From NCBI RefSeq assembly GCF_028368855.1, contig NZ_JAQNCY010000001.1, positions 620,001 through 684,000 on the forward strand: 64,000 nucleotides of DNA. Direction: 5' to 3'. The DNA comes from Leisingera sp. SS27. Lineage in GTDB: Bacteria > Pseudomonadota > Alphaproteobacteria > Rhodobacterales > Rhodobacteraceae. Numbering within the stretch: the stretch's first letter is position 1; every line of letters begins with the position of its first letter. The position numbers were made by a program, and so were the translations under genes. A model generated the notes under the pieces. That model was not told the origin of the DNA and did not search any database. It saw only the letters and a program-made list of their open reading frames with translations. This document shows positions 50,765-59,434 of this stretch, piece after piece.

Positions 50765-52516
50765 ATGACACGTGAAATGACCGGCGCAAAGATGGTTGTC
50801 CAAGCCCTGAAGGATCAGGGTGTGGACGTAGTCTTCGGATACCCAGGCGGCGCCGTGCTGCCGATCTATGACGAGATCTTTCTGCAAAATGACATCCGCC
50901 ACGTCCTGGTGCGGCACGAACAAGGCGCCGTACACGCCGCTGAGGGCTATGCCCGCTCCACCGGCAAGCCGGGTGTTGTGCTGGTGACCTCCGGCCCCGG
51001 TGCCACCAATGCCGTCACCGGCCTCACTGATGCGCTTCTGGACTCGATCCCGATCGTGGTTCTGACCGGCCAGGTGCCGACCTTTATGATCGGCTCCGAC
51101 GCCTTCCAGGAGGCCGATACCGTCGGCATCACCCGCCCCTGCACCAAGCACAACTGGCTGGTGAAGGACACCGATGCGCTGGCCGGCACCCTGCATGAAG
51201 CCTTCCACGTCGCCAAATCCGGCCGCCCAGGCCCGGTTCTGGTCGACATCCCCAAGGACGTGCAGTTTGCCAGCGGCAAATACCAGGGACCGAAACCTTC
51301 GGCATCGCATTACCAGCCGCAGGTCAAGGGCGATATGGAAGAGATCACGGAGCTGGTCGAGGCCATCGAGAAGGCCAAGCGCCCGGTGTTCTATACCGGC
51401 GGCGGCGTCATCAACTCCGGCACCGCGGCCAGCCAGCTGCTGCGCGAACTGGTGGATGCCACCGGCATTCCGGTCACCTCGACCCTGATGGGGCTCGGCG
51501 CCTATCCGGCCTCCGGCAAGAACTGGCTGGGCATGCTGGGCATGCACGGCCTTTACGAGGCCAACATGGCGATGCACGGCTGCGACCTGATGATCAACAT
51601 CGGTGCCCGTTTCGATGACCGGATCACCGGCCGCATCGACGCCTTCAGCCCGAAGTCGAAGAAGGCGCATATCGACATCGACCCCTCCTCGATCAACAAG
51701 GTGATCCGGGTCGACATTCCGATTGTCGGCGATGTGGCCCATGTTCTGGAAGACCTGCTGAAGGTCTGGAAGTCGCGCGGCCGCAAGGTGAACCGCGAGG
51801 CGCTGGACAAGTGGCACAAGCAGATCAACGAATGGCGCGCGGTGAACTGCCTGTCATTCAAGAACTCGGACAAGACCATCAAGCCGCAGTACGCGCTGCA
51901 GCGTCTGGAAGAACTGACCAAAGGCCGTGACCGCTATGTCACCACCGAGGTCGGCCAGCACCAGATGTGGGCAGCGCAATACCTGGGTTTTGAGGATCCG
52001 AACCGCTGGATGACTTCCGGCGGCCTCGGCACAATGGGATATGGCTTCCCGGCCTCGATCGGCGCGCAGATGGCACACCCGGATGCGCTGGTGATCAACG
52101 TCGCAGGCGAGGCATCGTGGCTGATGAACATGCAGGAGATGGGCACCGCAGTGCAGTTCCGCCTGCCGGTGAAGCAGTTCATCCTCAACAACGAGCGCCT
52201 GGGCATGGTGCGCCAGTGGCAGGAACTGCTGCACGGCGAACGCTACAGCCACTCCTGGTCCGAGGCGCTGCCTGATTTCGTGAAGCTCGCCGAGGCCTTT
52301 GGCTGCAAGGGCATCTGCGTCAGCGATCCTGCGGATCTGGATGATGCGATCATGGAAATGATCAACTATGACGGGCCGGTGATCTTCGACTGCCTGGTTG
52401 AAAAGCATGAGAACTGCTTCCCGATGATCCCGTCGGGCAAGGCGCACAACGAGATGCTCTTGGGCGAAGCCGAGACGCAGGGCGTTATCCAGGCCGGCGG
52501 CGCAGTGCTGGTGTAA
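50765..52516 (+). CDS. ilvB: Acetolactate synthase large subunit
   Basis: TPP-dependent first common step of Val, Leu and Ile synthesis (2 pyruvate to acetolactate, or pyruvate + 2-oxobutyrate to acetohydroxybutyrate). The 583-residue protein has FGYPGGAVLPIYDEI with the catalytic Glu region HEQGAVHAAEGYARSTGKPG, the FAD-associated middle domain and the TPP-binding MGYGFPASIGAQ... with NNERLGMVRQWQ. The ATG at 50765 follows the attenuator by 40 bases. ilvN follows after an inverted-repeat pair. Confidence 0.97.
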   Translation: MTREMTGAKMVVQALKDQGVDVVFGYPGGAVLPIYDEIFLQNDIRHVLVRHEQGAVHAAEGYARSTGKPGVVLVTSGPGATNAVTGLTDALLDSIPIVVLTGQVPTFMIGSDAFQEADTVGITRPCTKHNWLVKDTDALAGTLHEAFHVAKSGRPGPVLVDIPKDVQFASGKYQGPKPSASHYQPQVKGDMEEITELVEAIEKAKRPVFYTGGGVINSGTAASQLLRELVDATGIPVTSTLMGLGAYPASGKNWLGMLGMHGLYEANMAMHGCDLMINIGARFDDRITGRIDAFSPKSKKAHIDIDPSSINKVIRVDIPIVGDVAHVLEDLLKVWKSRGRKVNREALDKWHKQINEWRAVNCLSFKNSDKTIKPQYALQRLEELTKGRDRYVTTEVGQHQMWAAQYLGFEDPNRWMTSGGLGTMGYGFPASIGAQMAHPDALVINVAGEASWLMNMQEMGTAVQFRLPVKQFILNNERLGMVRQWQELLHGERYSHSWSEALPDFVKLAEAFGCKGICVSDPADLDDAIMEMINYDGPVIFDCLVEKHENCFPMIPSGKAHNEMLLGEAETQGVIQAGGAVLV

Positions 52517-52529
52517 CCGCGGCTGGACC

Positions 52530-52580
52530 GCAAAATTCTTATGAAGAATTTTGCCAAAAGTTTTTCTGAAAACTTTTGGC
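52530..52580. repeat. Two adjoining perfect AT-rich stem-loops between ilvB and ilvN
   Basis: Arms GCAAAATTCTT (52530-52540/52544-52554, loop ATG) and GCCAAAAGTTTT (52553-52564/52569-52580, loop TCTG) share two bases. No U-tract follows the second, so read-through into ilvN is expected. They begin 13 bases after the ilvB stop. Confidence 0.75.
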
Positions 52581-52606
52581 AGCGAGAGATGAGAGAAAGG
52601 CACAAC

Positions 52607-53167
52607 ATGTCTGCCCTGCAAATCAAAAAAGGCTCCAACCGCCATTCCGCCTACAACCTGCGTCCGACGTTCTCGGACGTGCAGGAGCGCCATACCATTG
52701 CCGTGCTGGTGGAAAACGAACCCGGCGTTCTAGCCCGGGTGATCGGCCTGTTTTCGGGCCGCGGCTATAACATCGAAAGCCTTACCGTGGCGGAGGTGGA
52801 CCATACCGGCCACCTGTCGCGCATCACCATCGTCACCACCGGCACACCGCAGGTGATTGAGCAGATCAAGGCACAGCTGGGACGGATCGTGTCCGTCCGC
52901 GACGTGCACGACCTGACCGTCGAAGGTGCCGCAGTGGAACGGGAGCTGGCGATCCTGAAAGTGGCAGGCGAAGGCGACAAGCGCGTCGAAGCGCTGCGGC
53001 TGGCGGATATCTTCCGCGCCAATGTGGTCGACAGCACCCTGAACAGTTTTGTGTTTGAAATCACCGGTGCGCCGGAAAAGATCGATGCCTTTGCGGATCT
53101 GATGCGCCCGCTGGGCCTGGCTGAGATTGCCCGCACCGGCGTTGCCGCCCTGCTGCGCGGCAACTGA
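52607..53167 (+). CDS. ilvN: Acetolactate synthase small (regulatory) subunit
   Basis: Regulatory partner of IlvB conferring valine feedback inhibition. The 186-residue protein has an N-terminal ACT domain (HTIAVLVENEPGVLARVIGLF, GRGYNIESLTV) and a C-terminal regulatory domain. The start at 52607 has AGAAAGG upstream; an earlier in-frame ATG (52541) lies inside the stem-loop region. Named ilvH in many genomes. Confidence 0.95.
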   Translation: MSALQIKKGSNRHSAYNLRPTFSDVQERHTIAVLVENEPGVLARVIGLFSGRGYNIESLTVAEVDHTGHLSRITIVTTGTPQVIEQIKAQLGRIVSVRDVHDLTVEGAAVERELAILKVAGEGDKRVEALRLADIFRANVVDSTLNSFVFEITGAPEKIDAFADLMRPLGLAEIARTGVAALLRGN

Positions 53168-53173
53168 CCCCGT

Positions 53174-53195
53174 CACCGGCCGAACAGGGCCGGTG
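53174..53195. terminator. Stem-loop terminator after ilvN
   Basis: Perfect 8-bp stem CACCGGCC/GGCCGGTG with GAACAG loop, immediately after ilvN and before the opposite-strand stop at 53196. Only TTAT follows, so termination is probable but not certain; it could serve both convergent genes. Confidence 0.6.
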
Positions 53196-53546
53196 TTATC
53201 CTTGAAAGTTGCGAAGCGGTGCGGATACGCGCCGCTTTTCTGCTGTCTGCAGAGGGAACGGAACGACCTTCTGCTCCTGGCTGCCGGCCTCAGCCGCTTT
53301 GCACTCCGCCGTTGCACTCAACCGGTCTGCCAGATCAGGACTACCCTGCTCCAGCACAACGGCGAGGTTTTCTGCAACTCTGATATTGCCACTCAGAGTT
53401 ACATCAAACTCAACCCAGTCCCCTGGATTCAGTTCGGCATGCTCCGTTCCAGCCGTATTTGTATAAAAAGCAAGGTCCCCTTGGTCATCGCACCAGATTA
53501 CGGCTTTGGTCAGGGGAGCATCGCTCCATAAAATGACTCCAATCAT
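53196..53546 (-). CDS. Hypothetical protein, 116 aa, N-terminal region cold-shock-domain-like
   Basis: GAGGAC precedes the ATG at 53546. The first 70 residues (MIGVILWSDAPLTKAVIWCD ... LNPGDWVEFDVTL ... NLAVV) follow the strand pattern of a cold-shock/OB fold, including a GxVxW-like start and GDWVEFDV, but the RNP aromatic motifs are not clear. The tail is polar and Glu/Lys/Arg-rich. Divergent from the XRE regulator. The fold assignment is tentative; a longer frame to 53738 has no ribosome-binding site. Confidence 0.65.
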   Translation of the reverse strand: MIGVILWSDAPLTKAVIWCDDQGDLAFYTNTAGTEHAELNPGDWVEFDVTLSGNIRVAENLAVVLEQGSPDLADRLSATAECKAAEAGSQEQKVVPFPLQTAEKRRVSAPLRNFQG

Positions 53547-53781
53547 ACCAGTCCTCGTTTTGCCGCCCGTTAATTCTGAAGCAATTGAGCTGACGCCAAC
53601 ATGACAAAAAACGAGTCCCGCTATTGCATTTTGTGTCAGTTCCGCTAGCCTCCTGACGTGAACTAGAGACACTCCTGACGCTACAAGGGTGCACCGACTG
53701 CTGTGCCGATGCCCTAAACTGGCATAACCTACCGGCAAACAGGGAAAATTCTACGCAAAAGCCAAACCGTCAGGACCCCGA

Positions 53782-54579
53782 ATGAACAGCCAGAACCGCT
53801 CTCCAGCTGACCTGAGGAACATGTTTGGCGCGAACTTGCGTCAATTGGCGCGGCAATACCGGTCGATTTCAGAGCTGTCGCGCCAGCTGGGCATCAATCG
53901 CACGCAATTCAACCGCTACCTGTCCGGCGAGAGTTTTCCGCGCCCGGATATTCTTGACCGCATTTGCCGTTTCTTTGACGTAGACGCACGTATCCTGCTC
54001 GACCCGGTGGAAACGCTTTCAAAGGCGGGCCAGGTTGTAAACGGTGCATTTCTGGCGGATTTCCTTGGCCACGGCGTTCAACAACTGACCGAGGAGTTTT
54101 TCCCTTCCGGATTTTACCGTTTCACGCGCCGAAGCTTCATCAATGAAGAGAAATTCGTGATCGGCCTCGTCTACGTGTTCCGGGAGGGTGGCGTCACTTA
54201 TATCAAGGGGTTCGAGGCAAAAGAGGCGATGCAGAGCCAGGGCCTGCCGGCCAGTCTCGGGGTGCGGGAGTTCCGGGGCTACATCAGCGGCCACGAAGAC
54301 GGTGTCGCCTTTGTCATCGCGCGGCGCAAGGCGATGACCTACTCGTTCAATTATCTGGCGCGGGTGGCGTCCCTGCAGAACAACTTCTGGTCGGGGTACG
54401 TCGCCCGCACTGTCCGCGAAAACGGTGCCGGGGAGCGGGTGACACGGATGGTTTATGAACATCTGGGCCGCGATACACCTCAGGTTCTGGCCGCCGCACG
54501 CAGTGCAGGCTTTGCTGACGAGGACGCTCTGCTGCCCTTCCACCGCCGCCTGCTGAACACCGGCCAGCCCTTTCGTTGA
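53782..54579 (+). CDS. XRE-family helix-turn-helix regulator with unassigned C-terminal domain
   Basis: A 265-residue regulator. HTH_3 domain at about residues 14-72 (LRQLARQYRSISELSRQLGINRTQFNRYLSGE). The remaining 190 residues form an unassigned domain (with RSFINEEKFVIGLVYVF, GYISGHEDGVAFVIARRKAM), possibly ligand-binding. GGACCCCGA precedes the ATG. Divergent from the cold-shock-like gene, which it may regulate. Confidence 0.85.
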   Translation: MNSQNRSPADLRNMFGANLRQLARQYRSISELSRQLGINRTQFNRYLSGESFPRPDILDRICRFFDVDARILLDPVETLSKAGQVVNGAFLADFLGHGVQQLTEEFFPSGFYRFTRRSFINEEKFVIGLVYVFREGGVTYIKGFEAKEAMQSQGLPASLGVREFRGYISGHEDGVAFVIARRKAMTYSFNYLARVASLQNNFWSGYVARTVRENGAGERVTRMVYEHLGRDTPQVLAAARSAGFADEDALLPFHRRLLNTGQPFR

Positions 54580-54581
54580 CG

Positions 54582-55352
54582 CTAACTCGCGTCAGCGAGC
54601 CTGTAGATGTGCCAAGTGGCGTGGCCCAAGAGCGGCAGCACCATGAACAGACCCAAGAACCATGGCAGCAGCGCAGCAAAGGTCAGAACCGCAATCATTC
54701 CAGCCCAGATCATCATCACCAAGAAGTTCTGCTGCACATATTGGAAGCTGGTGATCATGGCGGTGACAAAGTCCACCTCGCGGTCCAGGAGCAGTGGCAG
54801 TGCAATCACCGTGATCATGTAAAGCAGCAGGGCAAACATTGCCCCGACCACCGTGCCGACTGCCAGCATGGTCAGCCCGTTGGCAGTCAGGAACACCTCT
54901 GCCGAGGTGGAGATGTTGGTCATCGTCGCATGCCCCAGGAACAGCGCAAAAATCATGTGGCCGAGGAAAAACCAGAACAGGAACACCACAACGATGATGG
55001 CGCAGATAGACGGCAACTGACGGCGGCTTTGCTGCAGAACCACCCCCAGAATCCGTCCGACCGCAATCCCCCTGCCCTGTTCCAGCCGGTGCGACACCTC
55101 ATAAAGGCCAACCGCGGCAAAGGGACCGATCAGCGGGAAGCCGATGGCCGCCAGCACCAGCCAGTAGGTGGTGCCTGTGCGCACCGTGATCCAGGCCATC
55201 ATCCAGCCTGCCAGCACGTAAAACGCTGCAAAGAACAGCCCGTAAAGCGGCTTCCTGCGGAAGTCCCCCCAGCCACGGCGCAGAGCCTCGAACAGCATCT
55301 GCGTCGTGACCGGTTGCAGCGGCGGCACGCCAAAAGGCTTTTCTGGTGTCAT
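54582..55352 (-). CDS. DUF2189 family membrane protein
   Basis: A 256-residue protein with about six membrane helices (about residues 45-85 as a pair, 110-140, 155-190, 205-245) and an N-terminal [19 protein letters not shown]. The layout matches DUF2189 (alphaproteobacterial inner-membrane proteins of unknown function). Its stop is 2 bases from the XRE stop on the other strand (convergent). GAGGGGAGGAGC precedes the ATG. Confidence 0.85.
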   Translation of the reverse strand: MTPEKPFGVPPLQPVTTQMLFEALRRGWGDFRRKPLYGLFFAAFYVLAGWMMAWITVRTGTTYWLVLAAIGFPLIGPFAAVGLYEVSHRLEQGRGIAVGRILGVVLQQSRRQLPSICAIIVVVFLFWFFLGHMIFALFLGHATMTNISTSAEVFLTANGLTMLAVGTVVGAMFALLLYMITVIALPLLLDREVDFVTAMITSFQYVQQNFLVMMIWAGMIAVLTFAALLPWFLGLFMVLPLLGHATWHIYRLADAS

Positions 55353-55417
55353 CGCGGTGCTCCTCCCCTCAGGCAGGCCCGGTTTTCTGTCCTGTTGCGG
55401 ATAGCCTGCGTCTTTTT

Positions 55418-55446
55418 CAAATGAAGCATCAAAAATGCTTCATTTG
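55418..55446. repeat. Perfect 12-bp stem-loop in the DUF2189/prfB gap
   Basis: Arms CAAATGAAGCAT (55418-55429) and ATGCTTCATTTG (55435-55446) around CAAAA, in the 247-base gap 55353-55599 between two minus-strand genes. The rest of the gap shows nothing coding. It lies upstream of the DUF2189 gene and after prfB, so could be a terminator for prfB. Confidence 0.65.
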
Positions 55447-55599
55447 AGCCTAGCCGCGAAATCCGCAGAATAAAATGCCTTGCAGATGCATGATATATCT
55501 GCCGCTTTGCCCGCAGCTGGACCCGCTCAAAAATTGGGCAGCCGGTGCAGGCTGCCCTTTACTACACGGTTGAGTGCCCTGTTCCGGGCAGCACTGGGG

Positions 55600-56727
55600 T
55601 CAGTCTTCGGCCTGCGCGTCGGCGCGGCTCTTGCCGGACACGTTCAGCGCCAAGGTTGCGGCCATAAAGCCGTCCAGATCACCGTCCAGCACGCCCTTGG
55701 TGTCAGAAGTCTCATGCTGGGTGCGCAGGTCCTTCACCATCTGGTAGGGCTGCAGAACATAGGAGCGGATCTGGTTGCCCCATCCGGCATCACCCTTGGC
55801 CTCATGCGCCTCGTTGATGGCAGCGTTGCGGCGGTCCAGTTCCTGCTGATACAGGCGCGACTTCAGCGCTTTCATGGCGATATCGCGGTTCTGGTGCTGG
55901 GACTTTTCCGAGGAGGTCACCACAATACCGGTCGGGATGTGGGTAATCCGCACAGCCGAGTCCGTGGTGTTCACATGCTGGCCGCCGGCGCCGGAGGAGC
56001 GGTAGGTGTCCACCCGGATATCCGACGGGTTCACTTCGATCTCGATATTGTCATCCACCACCGGATAAACCCAGACCGAGCTGAACGACGTGTGCCGCTT
56101 GGCCGCCGAGTCATAGGGCGAAATGCGCACCAGCCGGTGCACGCCGCTTTCGGACTTCAGCCAGCCATAGGCGTTGTGTCCGGAAATCTTGTAGGCAGCA
56201 GACTTGATGCCCGCCTCGTCGCCTGCGCTTTCGGATTGCAGCTCGACCTTGTAGCCCTTCTTCTCAGCCCAGCGGACATACATCCGCGCCAGCATAGACG
56301 CCCAGTCGCAGCTCTCTGTGCCGCCGGCGCCTGCGTTGATCTCGAGGAAGGTGTCATTGGCATCCGCCTCGCCGTCCAGGAGCGCTTCCAGCTCCTTCTC
56401 AGCCGCCTTCTCCTTGAGCGCCGCCAGAGCAGATTCTGCGTCTTTGATCACCTCGGCGTCGTCTTCCATCTCGCCCAGTTCGATCAGCTCGATGTTATCC
56501 GACAGATCCTGCTTGATGCCCTTGTAGGTATCAATGGAATCCACCAGCGCCTGGCGCTCGCGCATCAGTTTTTGTGCCGCCTCCGGATCGTCCCACAGGT
56601 TCGGGTCCTCGACCCGCGCGTTGAACTCCTCGAGCCGGTACTCGGCGGTTTCCCAGTTCAACCGCTGGGCCAGCAGTTCCAGCGATTTCTCGATGTCTGC
56701 GACGATATTCTGGGTTTCCGCGCGCAT
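55600..56727 (-). CDS. prfB: Peptide chain release factor 2
   Basis: Releases peptides at UAA/UGA. The 375-residue protein has the GGQ motif in [18 protein letters not shown] and the codon-recognition tripeptide region [15 protein letters not shown]. The tripeptide reads SPY rather than the textbook SPF. The frame is continuous from the ATG at 56727, with no internal UGA, so the programmed +1 frameshift of E. coli prfB is absent, as in various alphaproteobacteria. AAGGA precedes the ATG. Confidence 0.95.
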   Translation of the reverse strand: MRAETQNIVADIEKSLELLAQRLNWETAEYRLEEFNARVEDPNLWDDPEAAQKLMRERQALVDSIDTYKGIKQDLSDNIELIELGEMEDDAEVIKDAESALAALKEKAAEKELEALLDGEADANDTFLEINAGAGGTESCDWASMLARMYVRWAEKKGYKVELQSESAGDEAGIKSAAYKISGHNAYGWLKSESGVHRLVRISPYDSAAKRHTSFSSVWVYPVVDDNIEIEVNPSDIRVDTYRSSGAGGQHVNTTDSAVRITHIPTGIVVTSSEKSQHQNRDIAMKALKSRLYQQELDRRNAAINEAHEAKGDAGWGNQIRSYVLQPYQMVKDLRTQHETSDTKGVLDGDLDGFMAATLALNVSGKSRADAQAED

Positions 56728-56953
56728 GGGAGGTCCTTGCAATCTGAGATCAGGCCTGCGTGATAAACCACCCTTGCGCCGCGGGCAAGCGGGCAGCATG
56801 TCCCGGCAGGCGCAGGGAGATACGGAAAATGCATCTAAAATGCAGCGCGGTATCTGATCCGGAAAATACGCAGAATTAACGCAGCCTGCTGAAATCTGAG
56901 CATTGGATCGCGCGGGCAGCCTGGCCCGCCGTGCATTTTGGGGAATTGGGATT

Positions 56954-59434
56954 ATGCCCAGCGGGTATCTTGTCCAGCTTGGAGATGGGTCGCTTGATCA
57001 CGGCGACACGATCACGTCTACCTATTCCTCCTTTACCACCGACCAGAACCTGGGCGCGGGCAGCTGGAGCTGGACCGGTTCGCACGGCGGCACGCCCTAT
57101 ACCAACGAGGTAGAGCCTGGCGTCTATTACCTGGCCACCAACGGCAATGTCTATTTCGTTCCGGACTACGGCCAGCCCGACTCTTTCAGTTCCGCAACCG
57201 CCGACAACCCGCCCGCCTATACCGACAGTGACGGTCCGGTGGAGGGCACCAGCGGCGCCGACAACATCGACAGCAGCTATACCGATGCCGACGGCGATCA
57301 GATCGACAACGGCAGCGGCGGCGGCGCCTCTGGCAATCAGGACACGGTGGAGGCCGGAGCAGGCGATGATACGGTCAACGCCGGCGCCGACAACGACATG
57401 GTGTTCGGCGGCTCCGGCGGCGACAGCCTGGCGGGCGGCAGCGGCGATGACACGATCTATGGCGACAGCAGCAGCGAAGCGGGGCTGACGGATTCGCAGC
57501 AAAGCATCGACGATGCCAACGTCACCGACACCAGCAGCGGCTTCACCGTGACCGCCAGGGATTTGGCGGGCAACGCCAGCGCCGCCAACATCGACTATTA
57601 CGACGGCGGCTTTGGTGTTGCCGGGGCGATATCGGATTCCGACAGCGGCGTTGACGCTCAGGTCGGCTATGACAAGGCATCCGGCATCTCAGAGGAAATC
57701 ATCGTCGACTTCGACCAGGACACCGACGATGCCAGCTTCTCCTTCAGCCACCTCTACACCGACGGCTTTGGAGAGGAAGGCCACTGGGCCATCTACCTGG
57801 ACGGGGTCCTGGTCGCCGAGGGCGATTTCACAGAGGGCACACCCGGTTCCGGCTCCGGCACGGTCAATATCAGCGGCTACGGCGATTTCGACCAGCTGGT
57901 GCTGTCCGCCAATCTTCAGACCGATGGCACAGACGGTTCCGACTACATGGTCACCGACATCACCTTCACGGTGCCGGCGGAAGTACCTGCGGACGGCAAC
58001 GACAGCATCGACGGTGGAGCCGGGAACGACCTCATCTACGGTCAGGGCGGCAATGACACCATTTCCGGTCAAAGCGGCAATGACACGCTGTATGGCGGCA
58101 GCGGCGATGATACGCTGTGGGCTGGAACCGGCGACGACCTGGTCTACGGCGGTGACGGGGATGACCTTTATGACACAGATGAAGGCAATGACACCTTCTA
58201 TGGCGAAGGCGGCGACGATTGGGTTGCGGTCTGGGCCAACCCTGACGGAGAAACGCTGGTCGGCGGCGAAACCGATGAAACGCTGGGCGACATGCTGGAG
58301 CTTTACGGCGACGGCTCCAGCATCAACATCACCTTCACCAGCGACGAAGCCGGCACCTTTACGGTCGGTGCCGATACCGTCACCTTTTCAGAGTTTGAAC
58401 GCTACTACCTGCATTCCGGTGATGACACGCTGGATGCATCCATCGGCACCTCGGACATCTGGGTCCAGGGCTTGGGCGGCAACAATGTCTTCACCGGCGG
58501 CAGCGGCAATGACACGCTCCTCGGAGGGGGAGGCAGCGATACCCTGCGCGGCAATGCCGGGGCAGACTCGCTGGATGGCGGGTCCGGGGATGACAGCCTG
58601 ATCATCGGAGAAGGCGACACTGCCACGGGCGGCGATGGCGACGACTACTTCACGGTGGAGGACACTGGAGATACCGGCAGCAACGACATTTATGTGACCG
58701 GCGGCGATACAGGCCAAACCACCGGTGACACGCTGGATTTCAACGGCCAGCTAGTGCTGGGATCGGTCAACATCACCGACAACACCGGCGGCAGCCTGAC
58801 AGGTACGGCGACCTTGCTGGATGGCAGCACAGTCCATTTCTCGGGCATCGAAAACATCATCTGCTTTACCGCAGGCACCCGCATCGCCACTTCAGCGGGT
58901 CTGCGCTGCATCGAAACCCTGCGCCCAGGCGATCTGGTGATGACCCGCGACAACGGCCTGCAGCCGGTGCGCTGGATCAGCCAGTCAACAGTCCCGGCGT
59001 CGGGCAACCTGGCCCCGATCCGGATCAAGGCAGGCCAGTTCGGGGCGGAACGTGACCTGCTGGTCTCGCCGCAGCACCGGATGCTGTTCTCAGGTTCCCA
59101 GGCCAGCCTGCTGTTTGGCGAAAGCGAGGTTCTGGTCTCAGCCGTGCATATGCTGAACGACCGCTCCATCCGGCGCGAACCGGGTGGCACCGTCACATAT
59201 GTGCATGTGCTGTTCGGCCAGCATGAGATCATCTATGCCGAAGGCGCTGCCTCCGAGAGCTTCCACCCGGGCGATCAGGCCGTCTCAGCCCTGGAGGAAC
59301 CGGTTCGCGAGGAGCTTTTCCGCATCATGCCGGACCTGCGATGGCACAGCGGCGAAGGCGGGCGCACCGCCCGCCTCTGCGCCTCGCGCCACGAGGCCGC
59401 ACTGCTGCTGCCGCGCCCCTCGCAGGATCAGTAA
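56954..59434 (+). CDS. Secreted RTX-repeat protein with C-terminal Hint domain
   Basis: An 826-residue protein without an N-terminal signal, expected to leave by type I secretion. Glycine/aspartate nonapeptide Ca-binding repeats occur at about residues 120-175, 340-415 and 505-560 (for example [19 protein letters not shown]). A beta-sandwich-like segment lies at about 185-335. From Cys637 ([13 protein letters not shown]) a Hint (hedgehog/intein) domain extends about 130 residues ([27 protein letters not shown]) and is followed by a tail. Hint domains can self-cleave; the catalytic Cys is present. Composition is acidic, as usual for roseobacter exoproteins. Tail-to-tail overlap of 7 bases with PBP1A. 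Confidence 0.88.
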   Translation: MPSGYLVQLGDGSLDHGDTITSTYSSFTTDQNLGAGSWSWTGSHGGTPYTNEVEPGVYYLATNGNVYFVPDYGQPDSFSSATADNPPAYTDSDGPVEGTSGADNIDSSYTDADGDQIDNGSGGGASGNQDTVEAGAGDDTVNAGADNDMVFGGSGGDSLAGGSGDDTIYGDSSSEAGLTDSQQSIDDANVTDTSSGFTVTARDLAGNASAANIDYYDGGFGVAGAISDSDSGVDAQVGYDKASGISEEIIVDFDQDTDDASFSFSHLYTDGFGEEGHWAIYLDGVLVAEGDFTEGTPGSGSGTVNISGYGDFDQLVLSANLQTDGTDGSDYMVTDITFTVPAEVPADGNDSIDGGAGNDLIYGQGGNDTISGQSGNDTLYGGSGDDTLWAGTGDDLVYGGDGDDLYDTDEGNDTFYGEGGDDWVAVWANPDGETLVGGETDETLGDMLELYGDGSSINITFTSDEAGTFTVGADTVTFSEFERYYLHSGDDTLDASIGTSDIWVQGLGGNNVFTGGSGNDTLLGGGGSDTLRGNAGADSLDGGSGDDSLIIGEGDTATGGDGDDYFTVEDTGDTGSNDIYVTGGDTGQTTGDTLDFNGQLVLGSVNITDNTGGSLTGTATLLDGSTVHFSGIENIICFTAGTRIATSAGLRCIETLRPGDLVMTRDNGLQPVRWISQSTVPASGNLAPIRIKAGQFGAERDLLVSPQHRMLFSGSQASLLFGESEVLVSAVHMLNDRSIRREPGGTVTYVHVLFGQHEIIYAEGAASESFHPGDQAVSALEEPVREELFRIMPDLRWHSGEGGRTARLCASRHEAALLLPRPSQDQ

